Under the pieces are notes generated by a model, which worked only from the letters and a program-made list of their open reading frames with translations, ran no database searches and was not told where the DNA came from. A DNA stretch of 11,376 bases from Cupriavidus sp. (GTDB taxonomy: Bacteria; Pseudomonadota; Gammaproteobacteria; Burkholderiales; Burkholderiaceae): contig JABFVP010000668.1 in assembly GCA_013362725.1 (NCBI GenBank), forward strand, positions 1-11,376, given 5' to 3'. Below are positions 6,501 through 11,376 of the stretch, in pieces. The translations under genes were made by a program, and so were the position numbers. How positions within the stretch are numbered: the first letter of the stretch is position 1; each line of letters starts with the position of its first letter.

Positions 6501-7598
6501 GTGCGCATGGAAGACCGCGACGCCGTGTTCGCGGTGCTGCGCGAGGCCGGCCTGTCGGCATGCAGCCATGTGGTGGGCAAGCCCAACACCTCCGACCAGG
6601 TCGAGATCTACCGTGACGCGAAGAAGGTGTTCGGCGCCTCGCGCACCGATCTGCAGCGCAACTGGAGCGAAGTCAGCTGGCGCATCGCGCGCCTGCGCGA
6701 CAACCCCGTCTGCGCCGACAGCGAATACGACCGCCTGCTCGACGCCGCCGACCCTGGCATCAGCCCGGTGCTGACCTTTGATCCGGCCGAGGACATCGCC
6801 GCGCCGTTCATTGCCACGGGCGCGCGTCCGCGCGTGGCGATCCTGCGCGAGCAGGGCGTCAACTCGCAGATCGAGATGGCGTACAGCATGGACCGCGCCG
6901 GCTTTGACACGCACGACGTGCACATGAGCGACCTGATCGCCGGCCGTGCCAACCTGGCCGACTTCACCGGCTTCGTCGCCTGCGGCGGCTTCAGCTACGG
7001 CGACGTGCTGGGCGCGGGCGAGGGCTGGGCCAAGACCATCCTGTTCAACGCGCAGATGGCCGAGCAGTTCGCCGCCTTCTTCAACCGCCAGGACACCTTC
7101 GCGCTGGGCGTGTGCAACGGCTGCCAGATGATGAGCAACCTGGCCCCGATCATCCCGGGCGCGGGCGCCTGGCCCAAGTTCACGCGCAACCAGTCGGAGC
7201 AGTACGAGGCGCGCTATGTCACGGTCGAGGTGCAGTCGTCGCCGTCGATCTTCTTCGCCGGCATGGAAGGCAGCCGCATCCCCATCGTGGTCGCGCACGG
7301 CGAAGGGTTTGCCGACTTCTCGCAGCAGGGCAATATCGACCAGGCCCAGGTGGCGCTGCGCTTTGTCGACAACTACGGCGCGGTCACGCAGACCTATCCG
7401 CTCAACCCGAACGGCTCGCCGGACGGCATCACCTCGGTGACCACCGTCGACGGCCGTTTCACCGTGCTGATGCCGCACCCCGAGCGCGTATTCCGCGCCG
7501 CGACCATGAGCTGGGCACCGGATGCATGGAAGCAGGTCGCCGACGGCGGCAGCCCGTGGATGCGGATGTTCCGCAATGCGAGGAAGTGGGTGGGGTAA
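3552..7598 (+). CDS. purL: Phosphoribosylformylglycinamidine synthase
   Basis: This large single-chain enzyme catalyses step four of de novo purine synthesis: FGAR plus glutamine plus ATP gives FGAM, in the cytoplasm. The product is 1348 residues, slightly longer than the approximately 1295-residue E. coli protein. The N-terminal PurS-like region begins MAHFSCFPGALALSAFR. The linker carries the conserved FAQANSEHCRHKIFN near residue 215. The first synthetase half has VETHNHPTAISPFPGASTGA (His304 in the THNHP signature). The second half includes SIPVGKDSLSMRTKW. The C-terminal class I glutamine amidotransferase domain starts near residue 1091 (PRVAILREQGVNSQ), with nucleophile Cys1188 in GVCNGCQ and His1309/Glu1311 in LMPHPER, so the triad is intact. 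The frame is open back to a GTG at 3480, but the ATG at 3552 matches the family N-terminus. Its ribosome-binding site is weak. It stands alone rather than in a purine operon. Confidence 0.98.
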   Translation: MAHFSCFPGALALSAFRQQRLLSALRQIDADIESVHGQFLHFVDAQTPLSADDQSRVAALLTYGAPFAEQPEGDRFVVIPRFGTISPWASKATDIAHNCGLTHIHRIERGIEITVVCKKGLLRGRKSLDADTRAAVAAHLFDRMTETVVASRDDAAGLFQELPAKPLRFIDISAGRSALAAANVEMGLALSEDEIDYLVDAYAKLERNPTDVELMMFAQANSEHCRHKIFNATWTIDGVQQDKSLFAMIRNTHQLNPQGSIVAYSDNSAVMEGDVAERWFPRGADHKYGRHEALTHTLMKVETHNHPTAISPFPGASTGAGGEIRDEGATGRGAKPKAGLTGFTVSNLMLPDAVESWENDRDAAQPVAHRNPDDKPGVTGKPDRIASPLQIMIEGPLGGAAFNNEFGRANLGGYFRVYEQNVGGTVRGYHKPIMIAGGIGNIDASHTHKNPLPAGTLLIQLGGPGMRIGMGGGAASSMATGTNTADLDFDSVQRGNPEMERRAQEVINACWQLGDANPILSIHDVGAGGISNAFPELVDGADRGARFDLRQVHLEESGLSPAEIWCNESQERYVLAIAPDSFPQFQAMCERERSPFAVVGIATEEKQLQLVDASVDAALKEHYAVNMPMDVLLGKPPRMHRDVKRVEQPLPAVDVTGISLEQAVRDVLRHPTVASKSFLISIGDRTVGGMNARDQMVGPWQVPVADVAVTTLDYKGNAGEAMTMGERTPLAVIDAPASGRMAIGEALTNLAAAPVKDLGKVKLSANWMAACGVEGEDAKLYDTVHAVGMDLCPALGISIPVGKDSLSMRTKWQDQGVDKEVVAPVSLIISAFAAVDDVNRTLTPQLRTDAGDSVLIAIDLGRGKNRMAGSILAQVTQQVGDSAPDVDNAEDLKNFFNVIQRLNREGKLLAYHDRSDGGFIATLAEMAFAGHCGISLNVDMLALDPQQEQDYGDAKNWAQQIAERRNDQTLRALFSEELGAVVQVRMEDRDAVFAVLREAGLSACSHVVGKPNTSDQVEIYRDAKKVFGASRTDLQRNWSEVSWRIARLRDNPVCADSEYDRLLDAADPGISPVLTFDPAEDIAAPFIATGARPRVAILREQGVNSQIEMAYSMDRAGFDTHDVHMSDLIAGRANLADFTGFVACGGFSYGDVLGAGEGWAKTILFNAQMAEQFAAFFNRQDTFALGVCNGCQMMSNLAPIIPGAGAWPKFTRNQSEQYEARYVTVEVQSSPSIFFAGMEGSRIPIVVAHGEGFADFSQQGNIDQAQVALRFVDNYGAVTQTYPLNPNGSPDGITSVTTVDGRFTVLMPHPERVFRAATMSWAPDAWKQVADGGSPWMRMFRNARKWVG

Positions 7599-7917
7599 GG
7601 CTTGCGCGCCAGGGCAACCAGCTTCTGAAGGTTTAGCCTCTGCTGATTGCGGGGGAGGGGCGGGCACTGGTATCTGGCGGTCATGACTTCGTCGAGACGC
7701 CTGCCCTCACCCCGACCCTCTCCCGCAAGCGGGAGAGGGAGTACACAAGCGGACTGGAAAAGCCCCAGGCGGTTCAGGCTGCTGCGGGTTTGCTCCCCTC
7801 TCCCGCTTGCGGGAGAGGGGCCGGGGGTGAGGGCCGGAGCATCAACGAAGTCCGGCGCTCGCCCCGGGCACACCAACCCGATACGCATACGCGTCCACCC
7901 GAGCCACAAAGCCAGCG
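7599..7917. other. Intergenic region after purL, gene-free
   Basis: This stretch of about 320 nt lies between purL and the convergent small minus-strand ORF. I see no credible gene in it and no T-tract terminator directly after purL. Its main content is the REP-like inverted pair at 7703-7833, whose stable hairpins may serve as a transcript end between the converging units. Positions 7599-7702 and 7834-7917 hold nothing recognisable. Confidence 0.7.
7703..7833. repeat. REP-like element: two inverted palindromic units
   Basis: The left unit (7703-7740) and right unit (7791-7833) are near-identical in opposite orientation, each starting from a GCCCTCACCCC outer end. Each contains its own near-perfect palindrome: arms CCCTCTCCCGC/GCGGGAGAGGG around AA at 7716-7739, and 12-nt arms around TT at 7795-7820. 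The spacer of about 50 nt is not repeated. This sequence type is a well-known dispersed palindromic repeat in proteobacterial genomes. When falsely translated it gives 'LTPGPSPASGRGE' and 'PLPLAGEGRGEG' peptides, both of which appear here on the minus strand. The element probably moves by or depends on a REP-associated transposase in trans. No transposase is present in the window. Confidence 0.9.
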
Positions 7918-8217
7918 TCAGGCCGCAGCCGCGTCCCGCGGCCTCGAACTCCACGACACATACGCAAACGTCAGCATCCGCGCGCCCTCATATCCGCGCG
8001 CGGGCACCAGCGCGCCGCTGGCCAGCTGGTAGGCCACGACCGCATGCAAGGTCTTTTCCGGGGAATACCGATCCCGCAAGGGGAGGTGGGGATGGAGCCG
8101 GCGCCAGCCGGGGGCGGCGCCGTCCAGGGTGGCCCAGGCCAGTGCGCAATAGCACAGGCCGCGGGACGAGAGATGCCAGAGCTGCCAGTGGCGGCCGGTC
8201 GTCTGCATGCGCTGCAT
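7918..8217 (-). CDS. Small hypothetical protein, Trp/Tyr-rich
   Basis: I do not recognise this 99-residue product. It starts MQRMQTTGRHWQLWHLSSRG and continues through CYCALAWATLDG, TLHAVVAYQLASGALVPARG and ARMLTFAYVSW. It has many aromatics, no clear signal peptide and no full membrane helix. In its favour as a real gene: codon third positions are strongly G/C like its neighbours, it is on the same strand as the operon upstream, and it begins 42 nt after the prolyl isomerase stop. Against it: neither the ATG at 8217 nor the one at 8208 has a good ribosome-binding site. It would be the last gene of the selO-to-isomerase cluster. The antisense strand carries other open frames, as expected in GC-rich DNA. 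Confidence 0.5.
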   Translation of the reverse strand: MQRMQTTGRHWQLWHLSSRGLCYCALAWATLDGAAPGWRRLHPHLPLRDRYSPEKTLHAVVAYQLASGALVPARGYEGARMLTFAYVSWSSRPRDAAAA

Positions 8218-8259
8218 CCGTGAGGGCTGCAGGGCCGGCGGGGGCGACCGGCCCGCGGC

Positions 8260-9054
8260 TTACTGGACCTTGGCCTTGTCCTTCAGGGCCTTCATCATGG
8301 CCTGGAACTGCTCGCGCTGCCAGTTCTGGTCGCCCATCAGCATCTGCGTGAGCTGCGGCTTGACTTCTTCGAACGACGGGATCTTGGCGTCGCGCACGTC
8401 GACCAGCTCGATGATGTGCCAGCCGAACTGGGTCTTGACCGGGGTGTCGGTCATCTGGCCCTTCTTCAGGCCGGTCATCGCCGCCGAGAACTCGGGCACG
8501 TAGCTGCTGCTGTTGGCCCAGTCCAGGTCGCCGCCGTTGGCAGCCGAACCCGGGTCCTTCGACGCGGCCTTGGCCTGGTCCTCGAACTTGGCGCCGCCCT
8601 TGATCTTGGCGATGATGGCCTTGGCGTCGGCTTCCTTTTCCACCAGGATGTGGCGGGCATGATATTCCTTGCCGTTGCCGAACTGCGACTTGATCTTGTC
8701 GTATTGCTTGCGCAGTTCGGCGTCGCTGGCGCCGTGGGTCTTGACGTAGTCTTCGAACACCGCGCCGGCCAGCACGTTCAGGCGGGCCTGTTCCAGTTGC
8801 TCCTGCACGTCGTCGCGCTGGGTCAGGCCGCGCTTGTTGGCTTCCTGCGCAAGCAGTTCGCGGTCGATCAGCATGTTGCGGGCGCGCGTGCGCAGCTCCG
8901 GGCTGTCGGGCTGGCCGGTGCCGGCGATCAACTTGTCCAGCTTTGCCGACGGAATGGCCTTGCCATTCACGACGGCGGCATTCTGGGCGATGGCCGGCAG
9001 GCTGCCGGCAGCAAGCACAGCCGCCAGGCTGAACGAGAGGACGGTGGTCTTCAT
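8260..9054 (-). CDS. Periplasmic parvulin-type peptidylprolyl isomerase
   Basis: The 264-residue product is an exported folding factor of the PpiC/PrsA type that catalyses cis-trans isomerisation of prolyl bonds in periplasmic or outer-membrane proteins. The signal peptide is clear: MKTT, hydrophobic core VLSFSLAAVLAAGSLP, then AIA-Q as the likely cleavage site near residue 23. There is no lipobox Cys, so it should be soluble. Residues 25-125 form a SurA/PrsA-like helical N-domain (NGKAIP, RARNMLIDRELLAQEA). The rotamase domain spans about 132-221, with HARHILV, DPGSAANGGDLDW and TQFGWHIIELVDV, all family hallmarks. A short basic tail ends AKVQ. Its ATG is 4 nt from the bolA stop, so the two are translationally linked and its own ribosome-binding site is weak. 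This isomerase-after-bolA order is common in Burkholderiales. Confidence 0.95.
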   Translation of the reverse strand: MKTTVLSFSLAAVLAAGSLPAIAQNAAVVNGKAIPSAKLDKLIAGTGQPDSPELRTRARNMLIDRELLAQEANKRGLTQRDDVQEQLEQARLNVLAGAVFEDYVKTHGASDAELRKQYDKIKSQFGNGKEYHARHILVEKEADAKAIIAKIKGGAKFEDQAKAASKDPGSAANGGDLDWANSSSYVPEFSAAMTGLKKGQMTDTPVKTQFGWHIIELVDVRDAKIPSFEEVKPQLTQMLMGDQNWQREQFQAMMKALKDKAKVQ

Positions 9055-9058
9055 GGAA

Positions 9059-9385
9059 TCAGGTCTGAGAGTTGCTGGAAGAATCGCGTGAGGGTGCGAG
9101 GGATTGTGCGCGGGATTGGTACTCTTGGTCGGTGAACGCAGTCACGGCGAGGGCGTGGATCTGCGTGGGGAACAGAGCGCGCAGCGCATCATACACCATG
9201 CGGTGTCGGGCAACCCGGTTGTGACCCGCGAAGCGCTCGCTGACGATTGTCACGTCGTAATGTCCGCCGCCGGACGCTGCGCCGGCGTGTCCGGCGTGCA
9301 GCGCGCTGTCGTCGCGCACGGCCAGGTGGCTGGGGGCGAGCGCTGCGCGCAGCATTGCCTCGATCGTAGCGGGATCGGCTGCCAT
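9059..9385 (-). CDS. bolA: BolA family protein
   Basis: The 108-residue product has the class II KH-like BolA fold. Key segments are the DDSALHAGHAG loop (25-35) with His30 and His33, the strand GGGHYDVTIVSERF (39-52), and the signature RVARHRMVY (57-65) containing the invariant His61. It ends IHALAVTAFTDQEY plus a polar tail. BolA proteins pair with monothiol glutaredoxins and bind a shared [2Fe-2S] cluster, acting in iron-sulfur handling, redox response and, in E. coli, cell shape. The ATG at 9385 is preferred, with AAGGA about eight bases upstream. A TTG immediately before it (9388) would add one residue and is unnecessary. The gene lies 43 nt after yciB and 4 nt before the isomerase gene. 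Several BolA paralogues exist in related bacteria, so the symbol means family membership. Confidence 0.92.
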   Translation of the reverse strand: MAADPATIEAMLRAALAPSHLAVRDDSALHAGHAGAASGGGHYDVTIVSERFAGHNRVARHRMVYDALRALFPTQIHALAVTAFTDQEYQSRAQSLAPSRDSSSNSQT

Positions 9386-9428
9386 CAATGGTTTCCTTCG
9401 GTTGGTGGGAGCGGGGCGGGCGCCGCCG

Positions 9429-9968
9429 TCAGTCGCGGGTGTTTTCCGGCATGTGGCGCGACAGCCAGACGCTTTGCGCGACGATGAAGACCAGCATCAG
9501 CCCCATGCTGCCGAACAGCTTGAAGTTGACCCAGGCCTCGGTCGAAAACTGGTAGGCCACGTACAGGTTGAGCACGCCCATGGCGGCGAAGAAGCCGGCC
9601 CACGCGAGATTCAGCCGCGCCCACACGGCGTCCGGCAGCGACACCTGCTTTTCCATCATGGCGCGGATCAGGTTCTTGCGCCACCCCAGCACCGAGCCCA
9701 GCAGCGCGGCCGCGAACAGCCAGTACAGCACGGTCGGCTTCCACTTGATGAAGGTCTCGTTGTGCAGCACCAGCGTGGCGCCGCCGAAGACCGCGATGTT
9801 CAGCAGGCTGACCCACTGCATCGGCTCGACCTTGCGGTGGCGGAACCAGACCCAGCCGATCTGCACCACCGTGGCGCCGATGGCCACGGCGGTGGCGGTG
9901 TAGATGTCGGCCAGCTTGAATGCGGCAAAGAAAAGGATGACCGGGAACAGGTCGAACAGGAATTTCAT
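9429..9968 (-). CDS. yciB: Inner-membrane septation protein A (YciB/IspZ family)
   Basis: The 179-residue product is an integral membrane protein starting MKFLFDLFPVILFFAAFKLA, the typical YciB N-terminus. About five to six hydrophobic segments are visible, near residues 5-20, 22-42, 52-68, 78-96, 120-140 and 150-170. Family markers include DIYTATAVAI, VQIGWVWFRHRKVE, WKPTVLYWLFA and LNLAWAGFFAAMGVLNLYVA. The length equals that of the E. coli homologue. Homologues are needed for normal septation in Shigella and interact with cell-elongation and division proteins in E. coli. The precise biochemical role is unsettled. The start at 9968 has only a weak GGA-type ribosome-binding site. It lies 45 nt after msrB and 43 nt before bolA, consistent with one transcription unit. 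Confidence 0.97.
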   Translation of the reverse strand: MKFLFDLFPVILFFAAFKLADIYTATAVAIGATVVQIGWVWFRHRKVEPMQWVSLLNIAVFGGATLVLHNETFIKWKPTVLYWLFAAALLGSVLGWRKNLIRAMMEKQVSLPDAVWARLNLAWAGFFAAMGVLNLYVAYQFSTEAWVNFKLFGSMGLMLVFIVAQSVWLSRHMPENTRD

Positions 9969-10013
9969 GCGGGTCCAGGTTGTGCCCGGCGTCTTGGCCG
10001 GGCCATTCAGGCG

Positions 10014-10481
10014 TCAGGGCTGCGGGTCGCGTTTGGGCGCGTCGCCAGCGTGGGCATCATCCGACGCACGCCGGGCCGGGTCGCGATCGTCGAATGGAGT
10101 GTCGAATTTTAACGCAGCCGAGTTGATGCAATAGCGTAGCCCGGTCGGCGCGGGGCCATCCTCGAACACGTGGCCCAGGTGGCTGCCGCATTCCTTGCAG
10201 CGGACTTCGATGCGCGTCATGCCGTGGCTGTGGTCGACATGCTCGGCAATGACCTCGCCGTTGATCGGGCGGAAATAGCTGGGCCAGCCGCAGCCGGCAT
10301 CGAACTTGGTGGCCGATTCGAACAGCGGCGTGCCGCAGCCCACGCAGTGGTAGATGCCCTGGTCCCAATGGTCCCAGTAGCGGCCGGTGAACGGGCGCTC
10401 GGTGGCGGCTTCGCGGGTCACGCGGTATTCGATGTCAGAGAGTTGTGCACGCCACTCGGCGTCGGTCTTGGTCGTGGTCAT
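10014..10481 (-). CDS. msrB: Peptide methionine (R)-S-oxide reductase
   Basis: The 155-residue product repairs the R-epimer of methionine sulfoxide in proteins, normally recycled by thioredoxin. There is no signal peptide, so it is the cytoplasmic form. Zinc ligands are Cys46 and Cys49 (CVGC) and Cys95 and Cys98 (CKEC). The substrate pocket shows GCGWPSYF (63-70, with Cys64 as likely resolving Cys), HVDHSHGM, and HLGHVFEDGP (His101, His104). The catalytic Cys118 sits in RYCINSAAL, so this is the Cys rather than Sec form and all key residues are present. The C-terminal extension after residue 130 is acidic/basic low-complexity and longer than in E. coli. ATG 10481 has a strong GAGGA about five bases upstream. 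It follows selO by 51 nt. Pairing with selO suggests a shared oxidative-stress role. Confidence 0.97.
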   Translation of the reverse strand: MTTTKTDAEWRAQLSDIEYRVTREAATERPFTGRYWDHWDQGIYHCVGCGTPLFESATKFDAGCGWPSYFRPINGEVIAEHVDHSHGMTRIEVRCKECGSHLGHVFEDGPAPTGLRYCINSAALKFDTPFDDRDPARRASDDAHAGDAPKRDPQP

Positions 10482-10532
10482 GGTTGTCCTCGCGGTATTC
10501 CCTTGCAGTAGATGGCCAGTCAGGCACAGTGG

Positions 10533-11376
10533 TCAGGACGAGCAGCTGACCTCCAGCCCCGCGGCCCAGTCCGGCGGCAGCGCCGCGTAGTGCTCGGCCT
10601 CGGGCTGTTCGTCGAACGGGCGCGACAGCACCGCCAGCAGCCGGTCCACCTCGCTGAAGTCCTTGTCGCGGGCACGGCGGATGGCGGTCTCGGCCAGGTG
10701 GTTGCGCAGCACGTATTTGGGGTTGACTGCCAGCATTTCCAGTTCGCGGGCGGCATCGTGCGATTGCTCGGCGCGCAGGCGCACGCGGTAGTCGGCAACC
10801 CAGGCGTCGAAGGCGGCGCGGTCGAGAAACAGGTCGCGCACCGGCGCGTCGCGCGAGGCATCGGTGGACGAAATGCCGCACAGCTTGCGCCAGAACAGCG
10901 TGTAGTCCACGCGCTGGCCGTGCAGCAGCTGGAACAGGCCGGTCAGCAGCGGCTCGTCGCTCGTGTCGTCGCCGCCGGCGGGCGGTCGCAGGCCCAGCTT
11001 GGCGCGGTAGTGTCGGAAGAACGCCGCGGCGTAGCGCTCGCGGAACGGATCCAGCGCGGCCCGCGCGGCCTCCACCGCCGCGTCGCGCGCGCCTTCCTGG
11101 TCGGCATGCTCTGGCGGCAGCCACAGCGGCAGCAGCGCCTGCGCCAGGCAGTGCAGGTTCCAGAACGCCACCTGCGGCTGCTGGCTGTAGGCGTAGCGGC
11201 CCTGCGTGTCGGAGTGGTTGCAGATATGGTTGGCGTCGAACGCGTCGAGGAAGCCGAACGGGCCGTAATCGATGGTCAGGCCCAGGATCGACATATTGTC
11301 GGTGTTCATCACGCCGTGGCAGAAACCCACCGCCTGCCAGTGCGCGATCAGGTCGGCGGTGCGCAGCGAGACCTCG
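10533..11376 (-). CDS. selO: Protein adenylyltransferase SelO, C-terminal part (cut by window edge)
   Basis: The C-terminal 280 residues of a SelO/YdiU pseudokinase are visible, and the frame continues off the right edge (EVSLRTADLIAHWQAVGF first). SelO transfers AMP from ATP to Ser/Thr/Tyr of target proteins, with targets linked to redox balance. The active-site block GFCHGVMNTDNMSILGLT is followed ten residues after its Asp by the metal-binding Asp of DYGPFGFLD. This is the same Asp-to-Asp spacing as in characterised bacterial SelO. NHICNHSD contains the Cys that in E. coli forms a regulatory disulfide with a Cys near the C-terminus. Here the protein ends EVSCSS, with Cys third from the end, the position occupied by selenocysteine in animal SelO. 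So this is the Cys form with the redox pair intact. It is the first visible gene of the minus-strand cluster, and its promoter lies outside the window. Confidence 0.96.
   Translation of the reverse strand, partial: EVSLRTADLIAHWQAVGFCHGVMNTDNMSILGLTIDYGPFGFLDAFDANHICNHSDTQGRYAYSQQPQVAFWNLHCLAQALLPLWLPPEHADQEGARDAAVEAARAALDPFRERYAAAFFRHYRAKLGLRPPAGGDDTSDEPLLTGLFQLLHGQRVDYTLFWRKLCGISSTDASRDAPVRDLFLDRAAFDAWVADYRVRLRAEQSHDAARELEMLAVNPKYVLRNHLAETAIRRARDKDFSEVDRLLAVLSRPFDEQPEAEHYAALPPDWAAGLEVSCSS

Noticed and set aside
3528..7667. 1379-codon open frame antisense to purL
   Set aside because: It mirrors the purL codon structure in GC-rich DNA. Its translation is His/Val/Arg/Ala-biased with no domain, while purL on the other strand has every family motif.
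7394..7954. Minus-strand ORF of 186 codons with LTPGPSPASGRGE and PLPLAGEGRGEG segments
   Set aside because: These peptides are the known false translation of the REP-like palindromes. The rest is antisense to the purL 3' end.
9402..10112. Plus-strand 236-codon ORF over yciB and the msrB 3' end
   Set aside because: It is antisense to yciB, with no domain and Arg/His/Gln-biased composition typical of shadow frames.
1..11376. tRNA, rRNA, CRISPR arrays, insertion sequences or prophage genes
   Set aside because: I looked for cloverleaf-like segments, regularly spaced repeats, transposase motifs and attachment-site repeats, and saw none.

Overview
The window is high-GC DNA with compact genes and GC-rich third codon positions. 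The protein set (long single-chain PurL, the YciB-BolA-parvulin neighbourhood, a SelO-MsrB pair, a COG5631-type winged-helix regulator) fits a Burkholderiales chromosome, most likely Cupriavidus or a close Burkholderiaceae relative. That placement is inference from gene content and style, not from a database match.

Layout, left to right. Positions 1-150 hold the 5' end of an amidase-family gene (minus strand, cut by the window edge). Positions 293-1408 hold a soluble orphan sensor histidine kinase (minus). Positions 1575-1793 hold a small DUF2188-like protein (minus), preceded by an intrinsic terminator that can also refold into a second hairpin. Positions 1965-2497 hold two small unrecognised genes on the minus strand, a zinc-ribbon protein and a His-rich basic protein, 2 nt apart, downstream of a near-consensus LexA (SOS) box at 2514-2533. 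This is the most interesting element in the window. Positions 2741-3340 hold a winged-helix (MarR-like) regulator (plus). Positions 3552-7598 hold purL, the 1348-residue phosphoribosylformylglycinamidine synthase (plus), with its own promoter-like leader. Positions 7703-7833 hold a REP-like pair of inverted palindromes in the intergenic region after purL.

From 8217 to the right edge everything is on the minus strand. In transcription order it is selO (partial), msrB, yciB, bolA, a periplasmic parvulin-type prolyl isomerase, and a small hypothetical protein. The gaps run from 4 to about 51 nt, so this is probably one transcription unit or a few overlapping ones. Its theme is redox repair and protein quality: protein AMPylation by SelO, methionine sulfoxide repair by MsrB, a BolA-type Fe-S/redox partner, a YciB envelope protein, and a periplasmic folding factor.

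Most of the window is ordinary housekeeping sequence. The parts deserving attention are the SOS-box-controlled small-gene pair and the terminator with an alternative fold just upstream of the DUF2188-like gene.
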